DNA of 64,000 bases from NCBI GenBank assembly GCA_002989075.1, contig PSQN01000005.1, positions 1,625,241-1,689,240 on the forward strand, written 5' to 3'. Below are positions 26,901 to 39,827 of the stretch, in pieces (the first letter of the stretch is position 1; each line of letters opens with the position of its first letter). A program made the translations under genes and the position numbers. The DNA is from Arthonia radiata (Eukaryota > Ascomycota > Arthoniomycetes > Arthoniales > Arthoniaceae). The notes under the pieces are model-generated. The model was not told where the DNA came from and made no database searches. It saw only the letters and a list, made by a program, of their open reading frames with translations.

Positions 26901-27834
26901 CTTCTTGATTCTAAACAACCTGGCGAAAAGACGCACGGTCGACTTACGGCCATCAAAGCTTCGGTGGTAACATGGGAGGTGTAGTCGAGAAGGGGCATCA
27001 ATTTCAATGCTGCTGTTGCCGTAAATAAACGTAACTCAAATGGCTAAATCTGCTGTCAAGTTTTGTGACCTGTGACTGTAGGTGGTGCTGTGTATCAGTA
27101 CAGCTACCACATAGTGTTTGACGTATCGACGGTCTTCTTCATTATCACGCAAATTGTCAGGAGACCTCTGCGGATCAAGATCGAAACTTAGCAAAGTGTT
27201 GTTTAATGCGGCGACAGACGCAGTGTGCGACTCTTGATGTACGACCCCTAGGATCAACATTGATGTCTCCCGCAACGGCAACCGCTAGTTGTGTTGGATC
27301 AGCTGAACAGTAACGCAAGCCTGTTTATAAGCTCGATGCAGATGACTACAGTATGGCAGACGCCTGACTAGAGCAAGAAAACTTATTGGACGCTAGCCGT
27401 TCAAATGTTCTGCCGTGTGGTATTTGAAAGTGAGCTTCCCAAGTGAACTCTAAGAAAGTCGGCCTTCGAAATTGACAGCTGTTGTCAAGTGCGAGAGCGC
27501 CTCTGGAGGGAAATATGATCGTCCACATCAACAAGGGGCATCGACGATTAAATGCGTCTTTGAGCGCTCTGCGTTCGATCGAGCATGGAATAAAATCGCG
27601 ATCAAAATGCTGTGAGTGTATCGGCTACGAAACTGAGCGTCATCATCGTCGTCGTCACTCTGCACCTGAATCGCAAAAGGACTCGCGCCAGAAAGCTAGA
27701 TCAGTTGTCGGAGCTAAAGAAAACCCATCCCCTACGTCAATTGCATTCAAGGCTCCGCTCAACCAGTCAATGATATACTACAGATGAAAGCCGTTGGCTG
27801 TGAGGTAAGCACCCAAGCCCATCATATTCTTGGC
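24000..27834. other. Gene-poor stretch of ordinary composition
   Basis: Composition changes from strongly AT-rich to balanced near 23,960-24,060. Only short overlapping open frames occur on both strands (longest about 135 codons), with no family motif, no convincing exon chain and no repeat shared with the retrotransposons. I see no supportable gene. It may hold promoter or decayed DNA next to the silent block. Confidence 0.5.
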
Positions 27835-29512
27835 TTACTCATCATCCTCATACTCCTGTATCGGCCTCGCATTCATAGGGATCCCATGCTCATTTGACAC
27901 CTCCTGCCTGAATGCCCATCTCTCCCAACTCATTCCCCTCATGTTCCCCTCCGCATCCCACAACCTCGGCTCAAACCTCTGCACATCCGCCCAGCTTTTC
28001 ACCATCCGCCGCCAATAGCACGCCTCCGCCGCCGGCGTAAGATATCGATCCCTGAACGTCGCCGCAGACCTCTGCGCCAACGCTGCACCTTCCTCAGGGT
28101 GGTTCAGATAGTACTCCATCTTTCCCTCTAGATCCGAGAAGTCCCGCGACACGGGAATGTAGTTCTGCTCTGGTCCTGAGGGCTTGAGTAGAGGGTAATA
28201 ATGCGCCACGTAGTCGAGGTCGTGGATGACGGGTACGGAAAGGCAGTTCTGTAGGTAGCGGAGGCGACCGGACCAGGAGTTGCCTTCCGTGTGGACGACG
28301 TACTGATAGTTGCAGAATTCGTGCATCGCCATCTGGGATATGATTTCATTAGCCGAGTTCGTACGCCATAGACTGCATGAGCAAATGTGGGCAGACACTT
28401 ACAAATCCTTCCTTCGTGAACCAGTTCAGCGGCTCGATGTCCGCCCACTGCTTTCCCCTAGAAGCATCGAGCAGCGTATTCCGCAGACCAGACGCCACGC
28501 CCGTGCTGCCGCGCCACACTGCTTTCGGTGTTTTCTCTCCAAAGGATTTCTCGATCGCTGCAACCTTGGTGCGAAAGGCTTGATAGCCGCCTGTGTCGTC
28601 GTCGGGGTAGGACCACCCGTCGAAGTCGGGCATGACGAAAGGCTTCTCATCTTCGCGGTGGCGCGACCACGTCCAAGCCGTGCGGCCGTCCGGGGCATCG
28701 TCCTGGCAATCGGCGATGTCAAGGATGAACTCGATGTTGGGAACAGAGCGAGGGTCGGGAAGTGCAGTGATGGCGCGGTCGAGGCTTGCGAGTGCGGCTT
28801 TGGCGCGGCCCATGTCAGCATTAGCTTTGTGGGCATTGAGGATGTGGATCTGTAGGCGTGATGTTAGCTGGCTTTTATCTGGCGGTCGCGAGCAATGTTA
28901 TGGAGGCAGCGGGTGACGTTGAAGTCCTGTGTACTGCAGAACGCGCATCAGAAGCAATGGCTATTGTGATGCGGTCCCTTGTTGCAAAAGCAGAAGAGAA
29001 ATCGCCTGTTGAGGTCGATGATGTTTGAGTTTCACGAAAAGATTCGGAGGATACGTACCTGGCCGCCATATATTAGAACATGCACTTGACCATGCATATT
29101 CGTCTTCCAGATTTTGATATCGCTTTCATGGATGCCGTGCTTCGCGTGATGATCGCGTGCGCGGTTGGGCTCATCATAAAGTCCACGAAAAGCGCTCTGG
29201 AGTACCAGAAATGTCAGAATCGCCGACCCGTAGCAGACAGAGCGATCCCGTACTCACATCACACTGCCCGTCCGAAAGGCCGTAATTTTGCGAATCTCGT
29301 TCACTGTCGAAAGACCATGCCGCTGTAGACTTGTGTGCGGATGACAAGGCTACTGAGGCGTCTGAGAGACGCCATGAAGAAAGTAGAGATGGAGCAAATG
29401 GGTCACGGAAGTACGCCGAGTGCTGTGCATGATTGACTGTCACAACCAAAAGTGTGACAACTACACAAGACACAATAAGGTACAGCGGCCACGGTGCCCG
29501 TTGAGACAACAT
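27835..29512 (-). CDS. GT90 family (CAP10-like) glycosyltransferase, type II membrane protein
   Basis: Four exons on the minus strand: 29512-29258, 29196-29059, 28849-28403 and 28332-27835, giving about 445 aa. Introns are 61, 209 and 70 bp, each GT..AG and phase 0. Residues about 10-27 form a single signal-anchor helix after a short N-terminus, so the catalytic part should face the Golgi lumen. Family motifs: NYGLSDGQCD (exon 1 end), IKIWKT and HVLIYGG (exon 2), WRGSTG (about 243-248) and EGNSWSGRL (about 296-304), typical of CAP10/KTELC-type GT90 enzymes (Cryptococcus CAP10 and CAP59-locus relatives; animal POGLUT). Such enzymes transfer sugars, often xylose, to glycans or proteins; the acceptor here is unknown. 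The 209-bp third gap is longer than the other introns and could conceal a small extra exon. It stands alone in a gene-poor region. Confidence 0.85.
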
Positions 29513-32500
29513 ATTGAATGTGGATGCGAAGTGGAGAAATGATGCTTCGAAGTATCTGGCGAAGTATGTCGAAACTCCAGCGGCCTTCGGGAAGAATAGG
29601 TGGCCCTGGACACGGCTTGCAGGTGACCGCGAACGGCCGCAACAGTGATCGTGGTCTTTTCGTCAAACACGCTGTGCGCGGCAGCCGACTGAATGTTTCC
29701 GTCGACTATTCTGACATGCCAAGCCAGCCCCAAGCGACATGATTAGATAGGTTACAAGGAGAAAGCGGCCTCATACTCCACTGTGATGTACGGCAACAGG
29801 TTGCGCTTGAAGGTCAGGGTGCATGGTACTCACGCAATGCCCGTCGACGGTCGTCAGCATCATGAAGCGAGCGCGTCGCAGACATGGGGCGGGGGGTGAA
29901 AGCGTCACAAACATGACGCGCGCTGTGTAAACCAGTAACCGGAAGTAGCGCGGGTCGGTCTTACAGACCGGACACGGCAGACTCGCTTCACATTTTGACA
30001 GGATTAAGCAAACACCGAAAGTCGCCAAATGGAGACTCACTGTCTGCATGCGGCTGCTCTGATGCCAGGCAGCGAAACGAATGCCGAGTGTCATCTTGCG
30101 ACCCGCATCGAAACTGCGGGATCTCCGTGGAACGATGGGGAAAAGAAGTGGTGAAAGCCTGAACGGCGATCATGAAGGCAGCATTGATCACACAAGACTG
30201 GGGAAGGAACCATTGCATGCATCAGATTGCGAATTCACCGCAGCTATGGTGGGTGAATAAGATGTGCTGGGTGACTAGGAAGCTAGGTGGCTAGGTGGCT
30301 AGGTGATGGGGATGGTGGTGCCAAGAATCCACCAGGCGCTAATCACATACAGTTTAGCTTGCCCTTTTTCTTGATGCTCGCCGTGTTTTCGGGCTGCGCT
30401 TCGCTTTTCTATGGAACCACTCCTCTGTCTAGCACTCAGAAATCTTTGGGAATCGCGATTAGGATCGCTGCAGACAATTCAGTCGGCAGCAAGGCCAGTT
30501 GCTATGCAGTCCTTCCTGAACTTCTGCAAGAACCGATGGGCTTGGACGACATACTGCTATTAGCACGCCAATCCTGCACACTACCAACAAAACTTCGCCG
30601 CGTCATGAGCATTCGTCCCAAAACAGCGTATTTGCATTCAACAACGTCCACAAGTGGACTCGACGGATAACAACAGAAGTCCAGACAATCAAGACACCGT
30701 CAAAGGCCTTTGCATGCTCTTGGCAGATATGGTGAGGCCTTGGCACTGATTTGAGGATTGCTTTCGATCCAGTGATAGTGGTGAGCTTCACCTGCAAATG
30801 GTCAACATTCACTCAAAGCTTTTTGAACGCGATCTCGCGAGATCTTGTGCTAGCAAAGTAAGAGTACGGCTATTCAATCTGTATGGCATGCAGTAGACAG
30901 CAATCGGCCCTACTTTATGATGTAGTGCTGCGACTCCAAAAGCTTCACGTTGGTATGCGTTCAGCACTGGATCTCGTAGAGGCACAATTTTCATGTTGCT
31001 CCAGTTTGGCACACTCACGAGCTCTGTCCTGTGCTCTCGAGCCTCAACTCTGGCACATCAAACTTTGCGATAGCATTCGACATATCCGTAGCCTAGCTAG
31101 ATCAGTGCCAGACTTTGCCGAATTAATCTGCTGGTGCATGTCAAACCCAATATTAATGAATTTCAGGGGCAAGACCGCAACTGTTGGAGAGCGTAAGAAC
31201 CGGCATTAGACTGGGCCGGCGTTGCGCCAGTATCACGCGCGATACACACATCCATCCGTACAAAAGCGATAGCACTCTTTGTCATTGTCAGATCTCAAGC
31301 GTCAACAGCATCCAAGCCTGCAAGTGCGATGGGATTCAATGCACATGCACAGCATGGCTTGAAAACGCTCCTTGCCCCTGCTTCTTGATTGTGCTATATC
31401 GATAGCGTTGTACCTACAGTAAAGTAAGATTATACGGCCAGAACCGTATGTATTTTTGTGTCTATCTCTATTAGCAACCCAATACGTGCTTGCGTAGGAG
31501 GCCGCAAGATGCACTCATACATTAAGTATGCTGAGACTGACTCAGCGCTTTATTAACCACTTTCATTCGGTGCTGAATATCTCGACTGCAAAATTGGGGA
31601 TGTGAACTGATATTCCGCTCACCTCTGCGGGCTTTGTACTTCAGCAACAATCGTTCATTCTTGAAGGTCACTGACGATCTTCAAGGCTTCAGCAAGCTTG
31701 ATGATCACCACCCTTTGATCCCTACTCGGCATACCTCGTTCAGGTAGCGTCGCATCTGTGAAAAAGCACTTCCTATTGTATGCTGCTGGGAGAACCCCTC
31801 GAAGCGTGGACTGTTATGTTGACAATAGTCTTAGCGGCTTTGCGCTTGCTGAACAGTCTCAGACCGTCGCCCAAGGTGTATTCTGGCTGCGGTCAAGGCA
31901 AGCCTCCAATACGAGTTGCTCTCCTGACTCAGCGACACGTCCTTCTACACGGCGCACGACATAAGAATGAGGAGACGAGGCAGCTGAAGTCTGCAGCTTC
32001 TTATGCTTATCATAGCTGTTGTGATCGACTTCGGACAGGGGAATACTCTCGTTCATAAAACGCTGTAACAACATGTATTACGGATCGGTCTCCGCTCAGC
32101 TTATCCAATGATGAGAAGCAACGATGACGTCCATTTCTGAGGTAATGAGCAGGCAGGCTTACTGATGAGCAGCGCCAATCTTGATATTTCCACGGCATCC
32201 AAGTCTCGACCGGTGTTTGCACACAAAACGTGTGCAAGCTGATACAACCTGGAATTTCTCATTGTCCCCTAGCATCTCCCACCACTCGGGATGCCAACTC
32301 ATCCAAGAGCAAGGCGTGGTTGCGGCTGCAGAGCGTTCTGAGCAAGCAAACGTATATCAGTATAAAGTCAATGGCCCGTACTGAAATATGCGCAGCTTAT
32401 CGAGGGATAGAGCTGTCCAGTATTCTTACTGGCATTGTACTTGAGAAGCCGCAAAAAATTTGCTTTTTGCAAGGCATCACAATGAAGCGAACGAGGAATG

Positions 32501-35500
32501 TTGCACACTAGACAAGGGGTTACAAAACGATGCGCAGCCCACTGGGATTTAGACGAGGACTCAGGGGCGTCCCTTGCGTTGCAAGAAACCGCTTTGCTGG
32601 TTCGACGATGGATGTCACTACCCTTCTATTTTCATGGTCACTCACGGTTTTCACGCTCTGAGTAACGCTTCACAGTCGACGCAGCACCTCCTCTCTCACC
32701 CTCACCAGCTGCGATTAGGCGAAGACGTCATAGAGCGCCCCTGGGTTTTCATGTTGTTATCTTCAAGTATAGCTACGATTCCCGTGCGAATGCTTCTGCT
32801 TACTCTTTGCACCTTTAGATGTTTGAGAGCAGAGAAAGTTTTTGCAGAAAAAATGAAATCACGAAGGTTGATGTCACCAGCGAATCTGCCTGTGCGATCG
32901 TGGATCCGGTGTCTATTAAACGTATATGGTGATCCAGCTTTCTCTAAGCCATATACTCGACAAAGAACAACCGATGAAGACAGACTGCTTGTTAGGGGCT
33001 TGCTGAGCCTCAACTTACCGCAGCAAAGTCTTCGTATTTCCCCACAACCCATTTTCTTGTCAGAGCAGGAATGCTAGTGATCATGACTGCCACCACCACA
33101 AAGCTTTCTTCACTCTGACACAATACGACTCGTTTCTAGCGCGGCCATCCGCACTTTACATGTCATCAACAGGTATGCAAAGCTCCTGGTGTAAAAGTGA
33201 CGATTGCAAGATGAAACAGGAAGCCCCTGGAGACTGTATCCTCATGGATATCAAACCCCTCTGGTTCCCAGAATCGATGCCAAACGATGTTGAACATGTA
33301 CTAAAGCTTTTGTAGTCATGAAGTCGGTAGTACGCTCTCCTTCCATGTTTTAGCGCCTAAATGAATGCTACATAAAGTCAATTAACGATGACGCTGCCCA
33401 CAACATACTCGAAGCAGTTGCTCATCACTGCGGAGATACAAGACTAATTGAGAGCAAAAAGAGTGTGATAGCACCCAACATGATCTCAATGGAAGGGGCC
33501 GCTGTTCCTCGTTTTGTGTCATGATCCAACGCGGGCGTTGGCTTTCTCCACGCTGTTGCTGCATCAGGCTGTAGAGGTGGTGCCCTCGATCATCATCACT
33601 TCCAGTATCGCTCGCCTTCTTAGCACATGATACATATGGGTTGCTATTTCGATCACACGGGCTTGATTTAGCCTTGAATAGTATTGGAGTCCCCTCCAGT
33701 ACGCATCGTAGCCAGCTATCTCAGCTGCGTTATTCCGTCACTTCGTCTTACTGTACAACTTTTGCGGAGCTTTCATTGTGGCACGGGAGATATTGCCGCT
33801 CCGAGCCCACTTAGTAATGTCCCCTTCAAGAATAATACTCGTCTTCCTCACCCAGATCCATTTTCAAGGGACTACAATGAATCCGCCTTCACATTGTGAG
33901 ACGCGAAGCAAGGCATAACCTCAACTGGCCGCAGGGATTCCCGATGGTCTGTAAGATCGAGTACAGCAGCGGCCTCCAACAAAGTCGAGCATTTGATCAC
34001 CTTTATTTCTTTTTTTTGCAAAGCACGTAGCCGGTGGTCACCATCGTTCCTACTCACCGCGCATTACCCTCGCTCATCATCCCAAGCTTACTCCTAGGAT
34101 TCCGCATATCATCTCCGCGTTATTGCACCAACAGCCATAAACTGAAGCGAAGACGATGTTGCTGCGCCCCTTAGCCATTGCGAGTCGATCGCACGGTTCC
34201 GATCTTCGTCCCTGCCCGGTTGCATATACCATAGCGAAGACACCTCTGCTAATACGTTCACATCTTCTTCACTCTTCGTGTGGGCAGCGGCACGTTCCGG
34301 ACCCTTCGCTGCTGCGCTGGCTTGTGCATGAAGGTCTATGGCGCCTTGGTAGGCTCTTCAACGATCAACACATATCCAGCTTGCAAAATGGAATTTGAAT
34401 GTTCCGTATTGTTGTACCTATGGTTGAGCGACTTGGCTGCTGGCATTTACTGGGGGGGTTGCCTTTCCTGCATGTCTGCTCGGCGTTTCTCCTCAAGAAC
34501 TTGCTTCTCATGTGTCTTGATGCCGTCTGATGGCAAAAAAATAAAAATCACCATCGTTCACGCATTATTTCATTAAGCAGCATAATCACCATGCAACACG
34601 ACCACACTTGGCGATGTTAGATGCAATACAGCTGTCCTTGCCATGGCCATGCTGTTGAGATCACATCTGATGCCCCTGTACTCGGTGTCGTCTTTTTCGC
34701 CTTGTTACTGGTATTGCCGTTAAAAGTATGCTGGCAGAGTCTTGTTGAGTGCTAATATACACTCACCTCTTGTCCCGCAAGTACGAACGGCGTGGACTGT
34801 GTTGCCGTCAACCAGAACGTCAGGTTCGGCCATTGAAGAGACACGATTGATCCACTGTTGTACAAACACTACAGCAGGCGGTGACCAAAGCTCTCCATGC
34901 CGATATGGGCGTACAGGGGCTCATTCCAGTACAGCACGTACCCACAAGCCAAACAACTTCACCGTGGACCATCTCACACACGCATCGCGATGACGTTCTT
35001 CGCCAACGACGCACTTGTGGCTCATCATCACTCTTTCTCCTTCGTTCACCCCACGGAATGAACCATAGGCCTCGCTATGAAGCGACGAGCACAGCCAAAT
35101 AGGTGCAGTGTATGTGAAGCACACCTCGCGCGTTGCCCTTTTCCTCAAAGCCCCTACCGTCATTCCACCAAGCTCTTGTCAAGCGTTCAGAATGTGTGAG
35201 AGTCCTCTCAGCGACGCCATCGCTTTCTTCAAACATGGGAGCAAGAACAATATATGCCCGACTCAGTCTGCGCACCGTACAACACTAACCAGACTGCTTA
35301 CGTACGTAAAGACTCTGCGATGAGCATGTTAACTCCCATCAGCGTCTGCTCGCGCAGAACAATACAGCAGACAATCATCTGAGGGGACACGACCACTCGT
35401 CGTTGCAGCAGACTGCCATAGCACCTTCTGACGCAGCACATTGTTCACTTGACAATCACAGCTGAGCTGCTCGTTGATGATCATTGGTGCTGCTCCTCAC

Positions 35501-36216
35501 CTTTTTTTCTGGCACTCATCATCAACCGTCCCCGGCGAAAAACAGCGACGGCGCCTGTCTTGCCGTAGCAAGCACAATAGTTACGATCTCTGCATCTTGA
35601 AAGCCCCTTTGCGCTGACCATGGATCGTTTGCTATAAAGATACTTCCTCAAATGACATAAGCGAATCCGATAGAAAGTCCCCAGCTTTTGAGCTATCAAC
35701 CCCTCGACATCTCCCAAAACTTCATAGCCATATCCAGATAGCAACTCACAACCCTACTCTACGACAACGAACACAACATCTGCACCCGAGCAAGGGCAAA
35801 GACCGGACAGGGGTGCCAAAACGTGCTTGAGGGGCGCATGCGGATTGTTGACTTGCTGCGTCAATGATCTTACCTACGTAACATATGTTACAGAACGACT
35901 AACGCACTCCAGAGCGTGCGGTGATGACGGTCATCAGTCACACACAAGATTGCAGGCCAGAAACTGACGTGATTGCTAATCAATGTCTGTGCGAGTCGAA
36001 TAGCACGCACCAGCGCTTTGCTACTTGTTTTGAGTGTCGATTGTCCCCTAGGGCCTTGAAAAATCTTAAACTGTGCTCACCTTCGCACATGATAGAGTAA
36101 GAAGCATGCAACGCCATTGACATATCCTTACTTATCCCCTTACAGCCTCTCATAAACGACCACAAACCAAGCTCCCCAATCTTGTGCCAAAAGTCATCGC
36201 ATTCCACGTTCAACCA
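29513..36216. other. Gene-poor stretch, no recognisable gene
   Basis: About 6.7 kb of balanced composition with only short open frames on both strands. The longest, 167 codons at 32574-33077 (+), has no recognisable motif and an equally open antisense frame. I found no tRNA, no splice-supported exon chain and no similarity to the elements on the left. The right end presumably contains the 3' UTR of the NIPA-type gene, and the left end the promoter of the GT90 gene. Confidence 0.45.
30282..30305. repeat. Short tandem repeat (GCTAGGTG)3
   Basis: Three exact copies of an 8-bp unit, followed by a G/T-rich tract. Probably a simple microsatellite. Confidence 0.85.
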
Positions 36217-38187
36217 CTACTTACTTCCCCCTCCAGCTCCACCACCTTTGCCATCATGATTACTAACAAACAGCCCACCAACCCACTGCACCACACTCTT
36301 CCCATTTTTTACACTTCCTCTACCAGACCCAAAACTCGCCACTCGTTGCAGGCCTAATAGCGGACTGCTAACGCTCCTGCCCTCGATCGGCCTGGGTTGT
36401 CCGCCATCCCGTCTTCGCCGCTTCTTCCAAGCTACACTCTCTTCGTTCCCTTGCTCGCTGTCTTCGCTAGGATCGTCAGGCTGGGCGCGCAAAGGCGTCG
36501 TTCGACTTCGTCTGAGCTTGCCCTTGCCGTTGACGACTTGTTCACCTTCGTCGCCTGCGTCGCTGCTCTCATCCTCTCCGTCTCGGTTGCCCACTGCCTG
36601 ACGCGGCGGCTGCTGCGAGGGTGTGCCACCTATCGTTCTCCTTCTCTTCCTCCGCACTGGTTCTTCAACAGGGCTTACCAGAGCCTCTTTATCGTCCATG
36701 AGCTCCCTCCAGATATTCTCCCTCTCAAATACACTTCCCCCAAACCTCAGGCGCCTTGCACTCGGACTCGTCAGACTGCTATTCCTACTCCCTCTGCGTT
36801 CACGCCATGTTGAGCCATACCCACTACTCGGTCTTCGTACACCAGAAGACAGATCAAAGCCAACAGTCCCGCCTGTGCGTCCACTCGCCCGGCGCGAGAG
36901 CAGCGGCGTAGACTCAGAAAGCTGCCTGTTGCCGAGATCCGCCTCTTCATCTGTAGGCGAGTCGGTCTCGCTTGGGCTGTCCGTGACAGTGTCTTCGACA
37001 AGACCCATACCTGGCGCAAGCGCCGAGACTTGTCCAGTAGGAATGATCGGATGCTCGATGCCGTATTCGCGCTCTTGTTGGAGGCCTTGCTCGTCTAGAC
37101 GCCAAGACAGCGCGAGCACGCCCGCGAGCAGGACGATAGTACCTAACGCAATGAGCCCTGCGTGCAACGGTGGGAGGCGGTCGGTTTGCTTGAAATAGAT
37201 GAGACCGTCGAGGATAGCCACGATATTGTAGACGCAGAAAACGAAGGGATATAGTACGCTTGTGCTTGCGAGCTTGAGACCACAGTGGAGAAAATACAGT
37301 TGCAGTAGAGCGAAACTGACCAGTGCGACCAGAATAAGGTACGACTGGTAGTGTGTAAATTGATTGGTAGCTTCTGCATCGGTACCACCATGGCGAGTAA
37401 ACGGCAGCGACGTGAGGATGAGCTCGACTGCGGATTTGGCTAGTAGGAGCGTGTGTGCGGAAAGAATGGCCGAGGCGAAACCATAGGCCATGCCTGTGAG
37501 GAGGCGGATGCGCGGACTGGTGTGATGTACATGGTGAGCGTGATGCTGGTGGTGATGCGGATGTACGGGCTGATAATGATGTGTCTGCGCAAAACGGCTG
37601 ACGCGCGGGAGGAAGAAGGCGAGGAGAAGGACCAGCGCAATGATCACGAAGGTGCCGAACATCCATACAATGAATTGCGGACGACCAAGAAGCTCCAGGA
37701 GCTGGTCAAGATTGTGCGTCGGCTCGGGGAGAGCGCCGAAGAGCGCAATAAGGATTGCGCCGCCCGCGACCAGTGCGGTGCCGCCGAACGACCATCTTGT
37801 GAACGCCTCGCCAAGTATGAGTGTCGCGCAGATGGTGTTGAAGACCAGGCCGCTTGCTTGCAGCGTACTCAACACGGGCAGAGGCAGAGTTGTGATCTGG
37901 ATCGTGCTGCCGACCAAGTTCGAGACGACAAACATGAACATGCCGATCTGCCATTTGCGGCGGCGGTATGGGGGTCTGCGGGCGAGCTCATCCTCTTTTG
38001 AGTCTTCAAGTAAATGCGACTTGCGTTGCAAAGTGAGGCCAACCGATTGTATGGACGTGGACAGGAGTCCGACAAGGATACCGACCTAAAAGTACTGTTA
38101 GCGTCTCCTCCAGTGAAGTGGCTAGTCGCCGGGCGCAAAGCATACAGCGACGCTCGCTGCCGGCGAGAGGCCTCCTAATCGACCCAT
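36217..38187 (-). CDS. NIPA-type (DUF803) magnesium transporter with long cytosolic tail
   Basis: Two exons, 38187-38146 and 38085-36217, separated by a 60-bp intron with a clear GCTAAC branch site; product about 636 aa. The short first exon (14 codons) is needed to restore the conserved first helix, which begins right after the splice. About nine hydrophobic helices lie in residues 15-345 with the NIPA pattern (GSTIQITTLPLP, STLQASGLVFN and a YPFVF-containing helix). NIPA proteins move Mg2+ or other divalent cations across plasma or endosomal membranes. A His-rich loop (about residues 183-202; 12 of 20 are His) lies between helices 5 and 6. The last about 260 residues are a polar, Ser/Arg/Glu-rich, presumably disordered tail. 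The gene is divergent from V-ATPase subunit E. Confidence 0.88.
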
Positions 38188-38821
38188 GAAGCATTGCAAT
38201 CACCGCCTGTGAACATCCAAGAGGAGACAGTGCGACAGGACGCGAGTAGAGTGTTTGTACGGTTGAAAGGACGTTATTGCAGTGTAGCCATCTTAGCTGG
38301 CGGCGCGGTGGTGGGCAGGTGAAACCTGAGCTGCTTCTCAGCTAAATACGAAACAAGGAGAAGCGAGCGTCGGTCCAGGTGAGACAGGAACAACCGCAGA
38401 GGAAAGAGCGCGGGCTGTCTGGTGGTCGTTGTGCTGGCAAGAGCGGTGCTGGACCGATCTGTGACGTTGTTGAGCCGGGGTTCTTCCCGCCGCCAAGATC
38501 CAGGTACCAGAAGCTCGTACCATCTTCGCCAAGACCAGCGACCTTCCCGTCACCATCTGCTCTACGTAACTACTTTTGGATCGGACCTCACCTTACGCTT
38601 CTCTCGTCTTTGATCTTGTTGTTTCAGGAACTGCTTGTTTGAGGTTCGAAGTTCCCTCATCACATCAGACCCTCGCAGCAGATTGGCGTCCCTCTGAGTT
38701 CATTTCCACATTGACAAGGCCACGTTCACACCCATCCCGACCCCATCTACCTCCACCCACCTCCACCTTCACCACTACATCCCCGCCACTCTAAGGCTAT
38801 CCTCCATCCATCACCGCCATC
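38188..38821. promoter_or_regulatory. Divergent promoter region between NIPA-type transporter and V-ATPase E
   Basis: The 634 bp between two start codons facing away from each other must contain both promoters. The last about 130 bp before 38822 are strongly C/T-rich (CCACCCACCTCCACC-type), typical of fungal leaders. No TATA box was identified. Confidence 0.6.
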
Positions 38822-39566
38822 ATGTCCCAAATTCACGCCCTAACCGACGAGCAAGTCTCTTCCGAGCTCAAAAAAATGACCGCCTTCATCCGTCAAGAAG
38901 CCCTCGAAAAAGCGCGCGAAATCCAACTCAAAGCGGACGAAGAGTTCGCGATTGAGAAATCAAAACTGGTTCGCTCGGAAACCGCCGCAATCGACTCCCA
39001 GTACCAGTCGAAGTTCAAGTCCGCGGGCATGTCCCGCCAGATCACGCTGAGCACGCTGGCGAACAAGACGCGATTGAGAGTGCTCGGGGCCAGGCAGGAG
39101 CTGCTGGATGACCTGTTTGATCGGACGCGCAGCAAGCTGCCGGAGTACAGTAAGAAGGGGTATGAAGAGATTTTGAGGGGTTTGATGTTGGAAGGGTTTT
39201 ATGCGATGGGGGAGAGTAAGGTTGGGGTGCAGGTGAGGAAGAAGGATGAAAGTGTCGCGAAGAAGGCGATTGAGAATGCGAAGAAAGAGTATAAGGAGAA
39301 GGCTGGGAGGGAGCTGGAGGTGGCCGTGGATGATAAGAATCCGTTGGCTGATGAGTCGTAAGTCATCTTATTGTTTGCGAGGCTTGTAATTCGATGGTGG
39401 ACTAATTGTACACAGGGCGGGCGGTGTCATCATTCTGGGCACTGGCGGCAGGATCACCATCAACAACACGCTTGAGGAGCGTCTCAAGCTCTTGAGCACA
39501 GACGCGCTCCCCCAACTGCGATTGACCTTGTTCGGAGAGAATGAGAACCGCCGCTTCACCGACTAA
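38822..39566 (+). CDS. VMA4: V-type proton ATPase subunit E
   Basis: Two exons, 38822-39357 and 39416-39566, with a 58-bp intron (donor GTAAGT, branch ACTAAT, acceptor ACACAG); product 228 aa, the usual length for the family. Subunit E forms the peripheral stator stalk of the V1 sector with subunit G. It joins the ATP-hydrolysing head to the membrane part that acidifies vacuoles. The N-terminal about 110 residues are a long charged helix (many Glu/Lys, e.g. [19 protein letters not shown]). The C-terminal globular part ends with the conserved [14 protein letters not shown] and a terminal [10 protein letters not shown] stretch. The start follows a C/T-rich leader with a CACCGCCATCATG context. 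It is convergent with the next gene (261 bp between stops). Confidence 0.96.
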
Positions 39567-39827
39567 GCGAGCGGCGGTCCACGCGGTCCACGAAAGGGTG
39601 AAGCAAATCTTAGGCAGGATACTGAGCACGAGGCAGCTGCATTTTCGAGTCGAGCTAGGCGTTACGAGAGGGTCAGTATGCATCTTGCAGCGTGTACAGT
39701 TTTTTGGTGTCGCGATACATCAAGAGACTGATAGATCATTATTGCATGTTCTTCAATGCATTGTGATGCATTGCAGGTATCTAGTAATGCTGTAAGCGTA
39801 GCCCGAGAATCATACAAGAATAAGCCT

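Noticed and set aside
28310-28855. 181-codon plus-strand open frame
   Set aside because: It is antisense to exons of the GT90 gene, whose motifs are clear; a shadow frame.
32574-33077. 167-codon plus-strand open frame in the gene-poor belt
   Set aside because: No recognisable domain, no leader or splice evidence, and a 116-codon antisense frame over the same bases.
24584-34420. Weak similarity between sequences at about 24,584 and 34,390
   Set aside because: About 35 bp share a similar pattern (ATGGANTTTGANTG), but flanks do not align; likely chance.
35980-36213. 77-codon minus-strand open frame directly after the NIPA-type stop
   Set aside because: No motif; position fits the 3' UTR of the transporter gene.
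37453-38001. 182-codon plus-strand open frame
   Set aside because: Antisense shadow of the NIPA-type transporter exon.
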